NCBI GenBank assembly: GCA_020201015.1
Contig: JAIVHN010000183.1
Location: 1 to 29,217, forward strand
Source: Spirochaeta sp.
GTDB lineage: Bacteria > Spirochaetota > Spirochaetia > DSM-27196 > SLAA01
Direction: 5' to 3'
DNA: 29,217 nucleotides
A model generated the notes under the pieces. That model was given only the letters and a program-made list of their open reading frames with translations, was not told the origin of the DNA and made no database searches. Shown in pieces: positions 14,504 through 23,122 of this stretch (positions are counted from its first letter, which is position 1; every line of letters starts with the position of its first letter). Both the position numbers and the translations under genes were made by a program.

Positions 14504-15955
14504 CTATCGCTTACGTGAAGTGATTTCGTTCCCATCCGCATCCAGCATCGTGACCTCAAGCGGCATCTCACCTAAAGCGTGAGTTGCGCAGCTTAGGCAC
14601 GGATCGTACGCTCGAATGGCGACCTCAACCATGTTCATCATTGGCTCGGTGATCTCGGTCTGACCAGTCATTTGTGCTTTAGCAACGAAGTTTACCGCTT
14701 TGTTCATAGGCACGTTGTTGTTGGTTGTCGACACAATGAGGTTACACATAGTGATCTGATCGTCCTCGTTCACATTATAGTGATGGAACAAGGTACCTCG
14801 AGGTGCTTCAACCAGTCCTACACCCTCGTCTTTACGCTCGCCGGTTGCTACTAGATCAGTCCCTTGCAGATCCGGATCTTCAAGGAGTTCCTTAATGACC
14901 TCGGCCGAGTGCAGGATCTCAATAATGCGTGCCCAGTGGTAGTGCATGCACATATTGTTTGGCTTACCATTCGTGTGAGCCTTGAAGATCTCAAACTCTT
15001 TCTGTGCCAGAGGGCTAGGAATGAAGTCACACGTGTTGAGACGTGCCAGCGGACCGACGCGGTACCAACCCTCTTCCTCACCCAGTGAGAGAAGATAGGG
15101 GAACTTCATGTAACTCCATGACTTTACCCCTTCACCAATGATGTTGGTGTAGTCTTGGTAGTCAGCGTAGTCAATGATCTTGTTACCTTCGGAATCAACC
15201 GCGCGAATTCCGCCATGATAGAAGTCAAGCGCACCATCTTTTCGCACAAGACTGAGATGGTTGGACGGAAAGTGCGAAAAGCCGTCGATCATGTCCTTGT
15301 TCTTACCGTAATAGTCTTTAAACAGATCCAGGGCAGCAACAGACCACTCAATCATTTTGTCGGCATTAAGCGGATCCGCACCTTTTAGAAAGTGATCCCG
15401 CTCTTCAATGGAGAGGTTCTTGTTGACTCCACCTGGGATAGCGCCGGTGCCATGAATCTTCTTTCCAGCCGTTGCTTGAATAAGCTCCTGGCCAAACTTG
15501 CGCATCATAACGCCCTGGACGGCAAGATCTTTGTGTTGCAGCGCTACACCAATAATGTTGCGGATAGCCGGGTCAGCGTCCACGCCAAGCAAAAGATCCG
15601 GAGACACCAAGTGAAAGAAATGAAGCACATGGGACTGAAAGAACTGCGCGTAATGCATGAGACGCCGCATCTTGTCGCCGGTTACGGTAAGTCCGTCTCC
15701 GTTTCCCGCCCCTGCAATGACGTCAACGGCCTTGGCAGCTGCAAGGTGATGACTCACCGGACAGATACCGCATAGTCGCTGCACCAACACCGGGACTTCC
15801 CAGTAAGGACGCCCCTGTACAAAGCGCTCGAAGCCGCGGAACTCCACGATATGCAAGCGACTTTGTGATACTTCACCGGCTTTGTCCAGGTGAATAGTCA
15901 CCTTTCCGTGACCTTCGACCCTGGTTACCGGTTCTATAGTTATTTTTCGTGACAT
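14504..15955 (-). CDS. hoxH: NAD-linked NiFe-hydrogenase large subunit HoxH
   Basis: This 483-residue subunit carries the NiFe(CN)2CO active site. Ligand pairs are Cys62/Cys65 in RLCGICPVSHH and Cys453/Cys456 in DPCLSCATH. Maturation should cleave after His459, releasing a 24-residue tail that begins ALGEMPLEV; HoxW is the adjacent protease. Length and motifs match group 3d bidirectional hydrogenases (R. eutropha HoxH, about 488 residues). It pairs with HoxY, encoded 15 bp upstream. The enzyme oxidises H2 or evolves it from NADH in the cytoplasm; no membrane segment or signal is seen. Confidence 0.95.
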   Translation of the reverse strand: MSRKITIEPVTRVEGHGKVTIHLDKAGEVSQSRLHIVEFRGFERFVQGRPYWEVPVLVQRLCGICPVSHHLAAAKAVDVIAGAGNGDGLTVTGDKMRRLMHYAQFFQSHVLHFFHLVSPDLLLGVDADPAIRNIIGVALQHKDLAVQGVMMRKFGQELIQATAGKKIHGTGAIPGGVNKNLSIEERDHFLKGADPLNADKMIEWSVAALDLFKDYYGKNKDMIDGFSHFPSNHLSLVRKDGALDFYHGGIRAVDSEGNKIIDYADYQDYTNIIGEGVKSWSYMKFPYLLSLGEEEGWYRVGPLARLNTCDFIPSPLAQKEFEIFKAHTNGKPNNMCMHYHWARIIEILHSAEVIKELLEDPDLQGTDLVATGERKDEGVGLVEAPRGTLFHHYNVNEDDQITMCNLIVSTTNNNVPMNKAVNFVAKAQMTGQTEITEPMMNMVEVAIRAYDPCLSCATHALGEMPLEVTMLDADGNEITSRKR

Positions 15956-15970
15956 AGTTCTTGCTTCTCC

Positions 15971-16522
15971 TTAATCGTACTTAAAGACCTCGTACGGTAA
16001 CTTCAACTCGTCGCCAGTGACGAGTGCGTACAAGGCGTTCCAAATGAGGTCTGCTCGTGGCGCACACCCTGGAAGAAAGTAGTCGATCTTGACGATCTCG
16101 TGACAGGGATAGACCCGGTCAAGCAGCATCGGCAACTCGTCGTCATTCGGAAGAATCCGCTGCGGATTACAATTCTTCGTTGTTGGGCCATTCAGATAGG
16201 CTTCGTCGATACACTCTTTGATAGGAATTCCGTTTCTCATTGCCGGGAGCCCGCCCATGATGGCACATTCCCCAACGGAAACCAAAATCTTACAGTGCTT
16301 ACGGAACTCTTTCAGGACCTCAACATTTTCACTATTCGAACACCCACCCTCAAGCAGACCAATGTCGCACTGCTTGGTGAAATGTTTGATGTCATCGATC
16401 GGCGACTTATTAAACTCAACCAGCTCAATGAGGTCAAGAATGCGCTCGTCGATGTCCAGGAACGACATGTGACACCCGAAACAGCCAGCCATGGATGTCG
16501 TCGCAATTACAGCTTTGCTCAT
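15971..16522 (-). CDS. hoxY: NiFe-hydrogenase small subunit HoxY
   Basis: This 183-residue subunit carries a single proximal 4Fe-4S cluster: Cys14 and Cys17 in AGCFGCHMSFLD, Cys86 in VGECAIMGG, and Cys153 in PGCAP. It lacks the twin-arginine signal and the medial and distal clusters of membrane hydrogenases, as expected for the cytoplasmic group 3 type. It passes electrons between HoxH and the HoxU clusters. It lies 17 bp after hoxU and 15 bp before hoxH. GGAGATAATT precedes the ATG. Confidence 0.94.
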   Translation of the reverse strand: MSKAVIATTSMAGCFGCHMSFLDIDERILDLIELVEFNKSPIDDIKHFTKQCDIGLLEGGCSNSENVEVLKEFRKHCKILVSVGECAIMGGLPAMRNGIPIKECIDEAYLNGPTTKNCNPQRILPNDDELPMLLDRVYPCHEIVKIDYFLPGCAPRADLIWNALYALVTGDELKLPYEVFKYD

Positions 16523-16539
16523 AATTATCTCCGTATCTC

Positions 16540-17241
16540 CTACTTTACCTGCTCGAACTCGGAACCAATTGGCTTCATGTCGTACATCCGCTTACCAACC
16601 GGCACATCCCAACCTTTACGTTTCTTTAGAAGCGCCCCGGTAGGACAAACATCCATTGCTTGTTGGGCCACCTCGTCGGTGATCTTGTCTGCAAGCTCCG
16701 GCGCTATTGCAATCTCAAGCTTTGTGCCTCGTTTGTAGAAGGCAAACAAGCTATGCCCATTCTCATCTTTCATCACCCTGACACAACGTTTACACAAGAT
16801 GCAGCGGTTGTGGTCCTTGATAAGCTTCGGGTGCGATGCATCTATCTCCCGCACCGGAAATAGATACGGAAAGCGCGGTACCATCATGCGGAAGCGATAT
16901 CCCAGAGCCTGTAACTCACAGGACCCACCTTTCTCACACGAGGGGCAGAGATGATTGCCCTCAGCAAAGAGCAACTCAATTATCCCACTGCGAATATCTT
17001 GTATTTCAGCAGTCTCGTTTTCAATTTCCATACCCTCTTGCAACGGGGTTGAGCACGAAGTCATCATGCGGCCGTTTACCTTTACGGTACACACGCGGCA
17101 CGCAGCCTTCGGCGCGGTCCCCTTATAGTTACAGAGGGTGGGAATATAGATATTATTCCGCTCGGCGGCTTCGGCAATAAACTCACCGGCACGCCCCATA
17201 CACTGTTTTCCGTCAATTTTGAAGGATACAAACTCACTCAT
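16540..17241 (-). CDS. hoxU: Hydrogenase diaphorase subunit HoxU
   Basis: This 233-residue iron-sulfur protein is homologous to the N-terminus of NuoG. A 2Fe-2S site is formed by Cys37, Cys48, Cys51 and Cys63. A His/Cys-ligated 4Fe-4S site is formed by His97, Cys99, Cys102 and Cys108 (NHLCPSCEKGGSC). A further 4Fe-4S site is formed by Cys147, Cys150, Cys153 and Cys199 (CILCKRCVRV, DVCPTGAL). It wires HoxF to HoxYH. It is close in length to R. eutropha HoxU (234). The gap to hoxF is 10 bp. Confidence 0.94.
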   Translation of the reverse strand: MSEFVSFKIDGKQCMGRAGEFIAEAAERNNIYIPTLCNYKGTAPKAACRVCTVKVNGRMMTSCSTPLQEGMEIENETAEIQDIRSGIIELLFAEGNHLCPSCEKGGSCELQALGYRFRMMVPRFPYLFPVREIDASHPKLIKDHNRCILCKRCVRVMKDENGHSLFAFYKRGTKLEIAIAPELADKITDEVAQQAMDVCPTGALLKKRKGWDVPVGKRMYDMKPIGSEFEQVK

Positions 17242-17251
17242 TTCCTAACCC

Positions 17252-19063
17252 CTACAGATTCGGTCGTCGGCCCACTACTTCACACGAGTCGGCAACAGCC
17301 TTAGCGATATCAAACCCACCTTCATATTGTTCGTTGGCGTTTTTGATGTGGCCCTCGTACAGATAGCGGAAGTTCTTGATGCTGGTACAAATTGGGTTCA
17401 TTGCGGTCTGACCAAGTCCACACCGACTGGCCTTTCCGATAGGAGCCCACGACAGCATTGCGTCAATGTCTTTCCGCCTACCATCACCGCTCAGAACCTT
17501 TTCGAGCGTCTTCTTGTACATGACCGTCAAAGCACGACAGGTACTACATGACCCACATGACTCGTCAATGAAGAACTCAGTAAAGTTGAGTACAACGTCC
17601 TGCAGCAGATCATGGTCTTCACCAATCACCATCATTGCACCACCAGTCGCAATGTCCTCATAGCTAACAATTCGCTCGAACTCATTTGGCCCGACACAGC
17701 TACCCGAGGGACCTCCAACCTGCACCGCCTGAACTGCGGCCGGGTCACCACCGGACATTTCAAGGATGTCGTTGATGCTGAAACCCCACTCGACTTCGTA
17801 GACGCCTGGGTACTTCACATCACCGGAGATACTCAGTAGTTTCGTTCCGGTTGATTGACCGGTTCCAAGTGACTTAAACCATTCAACCCCGTTGGTAACA
17901 AGCTTGGCAACCGAACAGAGCGTCTCAACGTTGTTGACCGCAGTCGGCATACCAAGATATCCTTTTTCGACCGGGAAAGGCGGGCGGTCACGTGGCTCGC
18001 CACGCTTGCCTTCGGCGGATTCAATGAGAGCCGATTCCTCACCGCACACATAGGCACCTGCGCCGTACTGTATGCGGATATCGAAGTTAAAACCCTTGAT
18101 CCCGCTTGCGTCCTTGCCCAGGGCCTTTTCTTTTCTCATCTCGGTGAGAATGCTTTCGAGGTACTCTTTCATATACATATACTCGTAGCGAACGTACAGA
18201 ATTCCTTCCTCGGCCCCAACCGCATAACCGGCAAGCGCCATACCGTCAAAAATCAAGCGCGGACGCTCGGTAAGGATAACCCGATCCTTGAAAGTTCCGG
18301 GCTCGCCCTCATCTGCATTACAGAAGATGTACTTTTTTTCACCTTTTGCCTTACGGCAGAAGTCCCACTTCATAGCTGTTGGGAACCCGGCACCGCCTCG
18401 GCCACGAAGACCGGACTGCTTGACGAGGTCTATCAGCTGCTCCTGGCTCATACGGTCGGCTTTGACCTTCTCGAGCGCTGAGCCTCCCTGATACTCGGAG
18501 AAGATGACCGCACCTTTCTTCCGGATGTTGTTAGTAACTGTTGCCTTCATGTACTCGGAGTTGTTCATTCCGTCTCCAAGCCCATGAGACCGCAACTCGT
18601 CGACTGACAAACCCTTGCGCATGTCGCGAACGAGTTCTTTTACCCGGAAAGCCGTTAGGTTTGGGAAAACAATCCCGTTAATGAGCGCCGCGGGCTCCTG
18701 ATCTGCCATGCCGATGTCGGCACAGTCGTCCAGACTAATCATCCCGTCTTCGGATACCTTGCCAAATGAACAACCTGATTCGCGTTCAAATGCCGTTGCA
18801 ATTTTCTCACGCCCCTTTAGAACCGCAATTGCGCTGCTGTTCAGATAGACGTTATACTTGGCCATTGGTTTTCGCGCAAAGAAATGGTAAAAGGAAACGG
18901 TTTGTTCTACATCCGCACTTGACATATCTAAGCCAGCTGCGAGACTGGTAATGTCCTCGTCGGATATGTAGCCGTTTTCTGCCAGAATATCCAACAGGAT
19001 ATCCATAAGCCGTCCTGCGTCATTGCTATATTTTTGCAAAACGCCGCTTACGACTGAGCTCAT
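17252..19063 (-). CDS. hoxF: Hydrogenase diaphorase subunit HoxF (NuoE-NuoF fusion)
   Basis: This 603-residue flavoprotein oxidises or reduces NAD(H). Residues 1-140 form a NuoE-like domain (ETVSFYHFF-type motif read here as EQTVSFYHFFARKP). The rest is NuoF-like: FMN/NAD motifs GLRGRGGAGFPTAMKW, NADEGEPGTFKDR, GAGAYVCGEESALIES and KRGEPRDRPPFP, then a 4Fe-4S site at Cys503, Cys506, Cys509 and Cys548. In the NuoE part, the first Cys pair is gone (VYLNSSAIAVLKG) and only one Cys of the second pair remains, so no 2Fe-2S is expected there; R. eutropha-type HoxF is similarly reduced. The fusion explains the lack of a separate hoxE. The start has GGGGGGAGT before ATG. It is the first gene of hoxFUYHW. 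Confidence 0.95.
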   Translation of the reverse strand: MSSVVSGVLQKYSNDAGRLMDILLDILAENGYISDEDITSLAAGLDMSSADVEQTVSFYHFFARKPMAKYNVYLNSSAIAVLKGREKIATAFERESGCSFGKVSEDGMISLDDCADIGMADQEPAALINGIVFPNLTAFRVKELVRDMRKGLSVDELRSHGLGDGMNNSEYMKATVTNNIRKKGAVIFSEYQGGSALEKVKADRMSQEQLIDLVKQSGLRGRGGAGFPTAMKWDFCRKAKGEKKYIFCNADEGEPGTFKDRVILTERPRLIFDGMALAGYAVGAEEGILYVRYEYMYMKEYLESILTEMRKEKALGKDASGIKGFNFDIRIQYGAGAYVCGEESALIESAEGKRGEPRDRPPFPVEKGYLGMPTAVNNVETLCSVAKLVTNGVEWFKSLGTGQSTGTKLLSISGDVKYPGVYEVEWGFSINDILEMSGGDPAAVQAVQVGGPSGSCVGPNEFERIVSYEDIATGGAMMVIGEDHDLLQDVVLNFTEFFIDESCGSCSTCRALTVMYKKTLEKVLSGDGRRKDIDAMLSWAPIGKASRCGLGQTAMNPICTSIKNFRYLYEGHIKNANEQYEGGFDIAKAVADSCEVVGRRPNL

Positions 19064-19445
19064 ACTCCCCCCTTCAGAGTTGTCAATCCTGATAAGAGCA
19101 CCCTCCTGTTAGCCACCACAGCCGCATGAGTATGTGCTTTTCAGAATCGTTGGTGATAAACACCTGTTTGTCTCGTGATCTTTCTGAAATCATGTTCTCA
19201 CCGGTTTCTCCATTTGTCAAACAGATTTTTAAAACTGCGTCTTACTGAGCAAAAGGCTTGCCGAGACAAGCTTACAGTAGGTAGTGATGCTTGAGTTTAT
19301 TCGGCTTGAAGTCCATTTTCTTTAGTAATCGCGCTCTCAGAAAGTCCTGGCTTGTTTCGGGTGGCCGGTGGGTGTAGTCTTACCGTGAGATTAGGCTGAA
19401 ATTCGCGTAGTCTTAGACTACGTTGTATGGAACAGGAATAGTAAT
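19064..19445. promoter_or_regulatory. Divergent control region between hox and hyp operons
   Basis: These 382 bp hold no gene. A minus-strand -35-like TTGACA (19220-19215) with a weak -10 (GAACAT, 19197-19192) could drive hoxF. Near it lie the imperfect palindrome GATAAACACCTGTTTGTC (19155-19172) and an inverted 7-mer pair, CTGTTTG (19164-19170) and CAAACAG (19218-19224). A 17-bp palindrome precedes hypF. No convincing plus-strand -35/-10 pair was found. Confidence 0.45.
19406..19422. promoter_or_regulatory. Perfect 17-bp inverted repeat before hypF
   Basis: CGTAGTC-TTA-GACTACG has 7-bp perfect arms with a 3-bp centre, ending 23 bp before the hypF ATG. There is no T-tract, so it is more likely an operator or a leader hairpin than a terminator. 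Confidence 0.6.
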
Positions 19446-21812
19446 ATGTCCATTGGTGAAGGAAATTGTGTAACGGCTCACCGAATAACTGTGCGTGGTT
19501 TAGTTCAGGGAGTCGGTTTTCGTCCATACATTTACCGGCTGGCCGAGACCTACGAGGTTTACGGCACCGTAGAGAACGCCAACGATGCGGTCTATATCCA
19601 TGCCGAGGGAACAGTTGAACAACTGGCTGCCTTCCTTGAGGCAATACCGCGCGACAGGCCTCCTGCAGCCGAAATTTTTGACATCAAGACCGAGCGGGCG
19701 GAACTCGGCGCCGCTCAGGAGTTCCGCATTATTGCCAGCAGTAACCGGTCAGCAGCCGTCACCCGTGTAAGCCCGGATATCGCCGTGTGTGATGACTGCC
19801 TCACGGACATGACATTGCAACCGCACCGCATGGGGTACCCGTTAATCAACTGCACCAACTGCGGACCACGGTTCAGCATTATCAGGGATCTACCCTACGA
19901 CCGGCCCAACACTACCATGGACGTCTTCCCAATGTGCGACACCTGCCGCGGGGAGTACGCGGATGTACGTGACCGGCGTTTTCATGCTCAACCAGTGGCT
20001 TGCAACGTCTGCGGGCCGGTATACAGCGCTTGGGAAGGCCTTCGCGAAGGGCTTGCAGGCAACAACGGCGTCACGGGGGCCGCGAAAGCAGAGGGGGCTG
20101 TCGGGGCCCTGGATGGGCAGGATCTTGCAGATGCAGTGCTGGAACGCACAGCCGAGATCATTAACAACGGTGGAATTGTGGCCCTCAAAGGTACCGGTGG
20201 GTACCACTTGGTGTGCGACGCCTTCAATGAAGACGCCGTGCGGCGCTTACGAACTGCCAAGAGGCGCGAAGGAAAACCGTTCGCGGTAATGTTCCGCGAT
20301 ATAGCGGCGCTACACTCCGTTTCGGCTCCTGTCGAGGCCGAGATTGCGTGCCTGAGCAGCCCAGCGCGGCCGATTGTGCTCCTGCCCAAGCACAGCGGAA
20401 CGGCGCCCTCGGTCTGCAACGGTCTTGCAGGCATTGGGGCTATTCTGCCGTCAATGCCGTTTCATTACCTGCTCTTTGAGCAACTCAAAACCAATGCGGT
20501 CGTGCTCACAAGCGGCAACATCTCAAACGAGCCAATTGTCATTACCGACTCGGACGCAGTGGAACGCTTAGGCCCACTGGTAGACGCAGTAGTAAGCTAC
20601 AACCGCGCAATACACAATAGGGTCGACGACTCAGTTGTGATGGTGGTCAACGGCAGTCCACGCCCGATCCGCCGTTCGCGGGGCTATGCACCCGGGCCGA
20701 TCCCGATATTTACCAATGTTGAGGGAATTCTGGCGGTCGGTGCGGAGCTAAAACACACCTTCTGTCTTGGCAAAGGGCAAGATGCAATTCTCAGTCAACA
20801 TATTGGCGACTTAAAAAATGCCGAGACGCTTGAGTTTTTTGAGGAAGCAGTAGAACGTTTCTCACGTTTGTTCAGGTTTGAGCCGCGGATTGTCGCTTGT
20901 GATCTGCATCCGGACTACCTCTCTACCCGATTCGCGACGCAGCTTGGTCTACCCGTGGTGCAGGTGCAACACCACCATGCGCATATCGTTGCCTGCATGG
21001 CCGAGCACAACCTTCATGAGCAGGTAATTGGCGTGAGCTTTGACGGCACCGGCTACGGCAGCGATGAAACCATCTGGGGTGGCGAGTTTTTCGTAGCCGA
21101 CCGAGCCGAGTTCCGACGGGTGGCGCATCTACCCCCTATTCCGCTTCCCGGCGGCGACCTCGTCGTTGCCGAGCCCTGGCGTACCGGACTTGCTCTGCTG
21201 CATCGCGAGTTCGGTACGGCGGCCTTCGAAATGGAGCTCCCGTTTTTGCGTACTATCACCGAAGAGCAACGCGCCGCCGTGCGTACATCGCTTGAGAAAA
21301 ACCTATTCTGCCCCTTGAGCTGCAGTGCTGGCAGACTTTTTGACGCAGTTGCCGCGATAACCGGTGTGTGTAGTCACGCGCAGTTTGACGCTGAGGGCCC
21401 TATGCGCCTGGAAAGCGTGGCCGCCCCCGGCACCCACCAAGCCTACCCCTTTCGGCTTGAGCAAGCACGCAACAGCATCGATCCCGAAACCATGCTCGAC
21501 ATAGGACTTTCGGACACAATTGGGGCGCTGCTTGAAGACATGCAAAGTGCTCAGGATTTACAGTTGATTTCAGCCCGGTTCCATACTACAATTTCCCAGT
21601 TGATTGTGCAGACATCCATGCGCCTGCGGTCCACGCTTGGCCTCAACTCGGTAGTGTTGAGCGGAGGGCTATTTCAAAATCGATATATTCTCTCACAAAC
21701 CGAGTCCCTCCTTGAAAAGCAAGGATTTACAGTTTACGCACACAAAAAGGTACCCACCAATGACGGTGGCATTGCCTTAGGACAGTTAGCGGCAGCCGCC
21801 GCAAGGAGTTAG
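19446..21812 (+). CDS. hypF: Carbamoyltransferase HypF
   Basis: This 788-residue protein makes the thiocyanate group on HypE from carbamoyl phosphate, the source of the CN ligands of the NiFe site. Domains in order: acylphosphatase (VRGLVQGVGFRPYIYRLA); two zinc-finger units (CDDC...CTNCGPRFS and CDTC...CNVCGP); a YrdC-like domain (GGIVALKGTGGYHLVCDA, KRREGKPFAVM); and a Kae1/TobZ-like domain (QHHHAHIVACMAEH, VSFDGTGYGSDETIWGGEFF, LSGGLFQNR). A Gly/Ala-rich stretch around residues 200-220 is longer than usual. It leads hypFCDEAB, divergent from hox. AGGAA lies 7 nt before the ATG. Confidence 0.95.
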   Translation: MSIGEGNCVTAHRITVRGLVQGVGFRPYIYRLAETYEVYGTVENANDAVYIHAEGTVEQLAAFLEAIPRDRPPAAEIFDIKTERAELGAAQEFRIIASSNRSAAVTRVSPDIAVCDDCLTDMTLQPHRMGYPLINCTNCGPRFSIIRDLPYDRPNTTMDVFPMCDTCRGEYADVRDRRFHAQPVACNVCGPVYSAWEGLREGLAGNNGVTGAAKAEGAVGALDGQDLADAVLERTAEIINNGGIVALKGTGGYHLVCDAFNEDAVRRLRTAKRREGKPFAVMFRDIAALHSVSAPVEAEIACLSSPARPIVLLPKHSGTAPSVCNGLAGIGAILPSMPFHYLLFEQLKTNAVVLTSGNISNEPIVITDSDAVERLGPLVDAVVSYNRAIHNRVDDSVVMVVNGSPRPIRRSRGYAPGPIPIFTNVEGILAVGAELKHTFCLGKGQDAILSQHIGDLKNAETLEFFEEAVERFSRLFRFEPRIVACDLHPDYLSTRFATQLGLPVVQVQHHHAHIVACMAEHNLHEQVIGVSFDGTGYGSDETIWGGEFFVADRAEFRRVAHLPPIPLPGGDLVVAEPWRTGLALLHREFGTAAFEMELPFLRTITEEQRAAVRTSLEKNLFCPLSCSAGRLFDAVAAITGVCSHAQFDAEGPMRLESVAAPGTHQAYPFRLEQARNSIDPETMLDIGLSDTIGALLEDMQSAQDLQLISARFHTTISQLIVQTSMRLRSTLGLNSVVLSGGLFQNRYILSQTESLLEKQGFTVYAHKKVPTNDGGIALGQLAAAAARS

Positions 21813-21814
21813 GT

Positions 21815-22039
21815 ATGTGTTTAGGAGTTCCAGGGAAGGTTGTCGAGCTCACTGGTGAGACAGCAAAAGTAAGCATTGGCGGTGTAATGTACGATGCGGC
21901 ATTAGCTATTGCCGATGACATAGAAGTTGGTGACTACGTGTTAATGCACGCGGGTTTTGTTCTGGAGAAGATTAGCGCGGCCGAGGCAGACGAAACCCTC
22001 GAGACCCTTCGTGAATATACTAACCTAAAGGTAGATTAA
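21815..22039 (+). CDS. hypC: Hydrogenase assembly chaperone HypC
   Basis: This 74-residue chaperone starts MCLGVPGKVVEL, with the essential Cys2 that carries the Fe(CN)2CO intermediate, and has conserved His45 in MHAGFVLEKI. It works with HypD and delivers iron to HoxH. It begins 2 bp after hypF and ends 3 bp before hypD. Confidence 0.95.
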   Translation: MCLGVPGKVVELTGETAKVSIGGVMYDAALAIADDIEVGDYVLMHAGFVLEKISAAEADETLETLREYTNLKVD

Positions 22040-22042
22040 ATT

Positions 22043-23122
22043 TTGAAATATATTGATGAATATCGCGACCGGAGTCTCATTAAGGGCCTGGTTGCAAAAA
22101 TTAATGCCGAGTCCACAAAGCCGGTGCGGCTTATGGAGGTGTGCGGAAGCCACACCATGGCTATACAGAAGTTCGGCATTCCGGCGCTCTTGCCGGAGCA
22201 TGTGGAGCTCCTGTCCGGCCCGGGCTGCCCGGTCTGTGTCACCGATATTGGCTACGTAGATCATGCTGTTGCCTTAGCACGTCGGCCGGATGTTATTTTA
22301 ACCACCTTTGGGGACATGATTCGTGTACCCGGCTCTACATCGACGCTCCAGAGCGTGCGTGGTGAGGGGGCGGCGGTGCAGGTTGTGTACTCTTCTATGG
22401 AGGCACTGAAAATTGCCGAAAAAAACCCGGACAAAAAGGTCGTTTTCCTGGGAATTGGCTTTGAGACCACTACCCCAACCAGCGCGGCGGCTATGCAGGC
22501 GGCCAAGAACCGGAATATCGACAATTTTTTTGTGCTGAGTGCTCATAAGCTTATGAAGCCCGCAATGACTGCACTCATTGACGACGGGGTGAAGATTGAC
22601 GGATACATCTGTCCCGGCCATGTCAGCATTGTCACCGGTACCGCTATGTATGAGGAGATCTCGGCAGCTTACAAAGTCGGATGCGTGGTTACCGGCTTTG
22701 AGCCGGTTGATGTACTCCAGGGTATTGATCTCCTTGTGTCCCAGTTCGAGAACGGACGGCCCGGCGTGGAAATTGCGTATAAGCGACTGGTAACTGCGGC
22801 TGGCAATACCAAGGCCTGGGATTTAATGTGGGAGGTTTTTGAGCCATGTACCGCCAACTGGCGTGGCATTGGCAACATCCCCGAAAGTGGAATGGCGCCA
22901 CGTGAGGCGTATGCCGAGTTCGACGCAGCACGCATGCTACCGGTAGAAATTGAAGAACCGCAAGAAGTAAAGGGCTGCATGTGCGGAGCCGTGCTGCGCG
23001 GAACCCATCGCCCGACCGCCTGCCCCTTGTTTGGCACCCGCTGTACGCCGGAAGATCCGGTCGGAGCTTGTATGGTCTCGCACGAGGGCGCCTGTGCTGC
23101 ATTTTATCGGTATGCCGGATGA
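22043..23122 (+). CDS. hypD: Hydrogenase iron-cofactor scaffold HypD
   Basis: This 359-residue protein assembles the Fe(CN)2CO group with HypC. It starts at TTG 22043. Motifs are MEVCGSHTMAIQKFG, LSGPGCPVCVT, FGDMIRVPGS, FLGIGFETTTPTSA, ICPGHVS and GFEPVDVLQGI. C-terminal cysteines for the 4Fe-4S cluster are in CMCGAVLRG, CPLFGTRC, and the following ACMVSHEGAC segment. Its stop overlaps the hypE start as ATGA. Confidence 0.94.
   Translation: MKYIDEYRDRSLIKGLVAKINAESTKPVRLMEVCGSHTMAIQKFGIPALLPEHVELLSGPGCPVCVTDIGYVDHAVALARRPDVILTTFGDMIRVPGSTSTLQSVRGEGAAVQVVYSSMEALKIAEKNPDKKVVFLGIGFETTTPTSAAAMQAAKNRNIDNFFVLSAHKLMKPAMTALIDDGVKIDGYICPGHVSIVTGTAMYEEISAAYKVGCVVTGFEPVDVLQGIDLLVSQFENGRPGVEIAYKRLVTAAGNTKAWDLMWEVFEPCTANWRGIGNIPESGMAPREAYAEFDAARMLPVEIEEPQEVKGCMCGAVLRGTHRPTACPLFGTRCTPEDPVGACMVSHEGACAAFYRYAG

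Noticed and set aside
18640..19063. Loss of the 2Fe-2S cysteines in the NuoE-like part of HoxF as a novelty
   Set aside because: R. eutropha-type HoxF proteins are known to me to have a similarly reduced NuoE domain, so it looks like a family trait.
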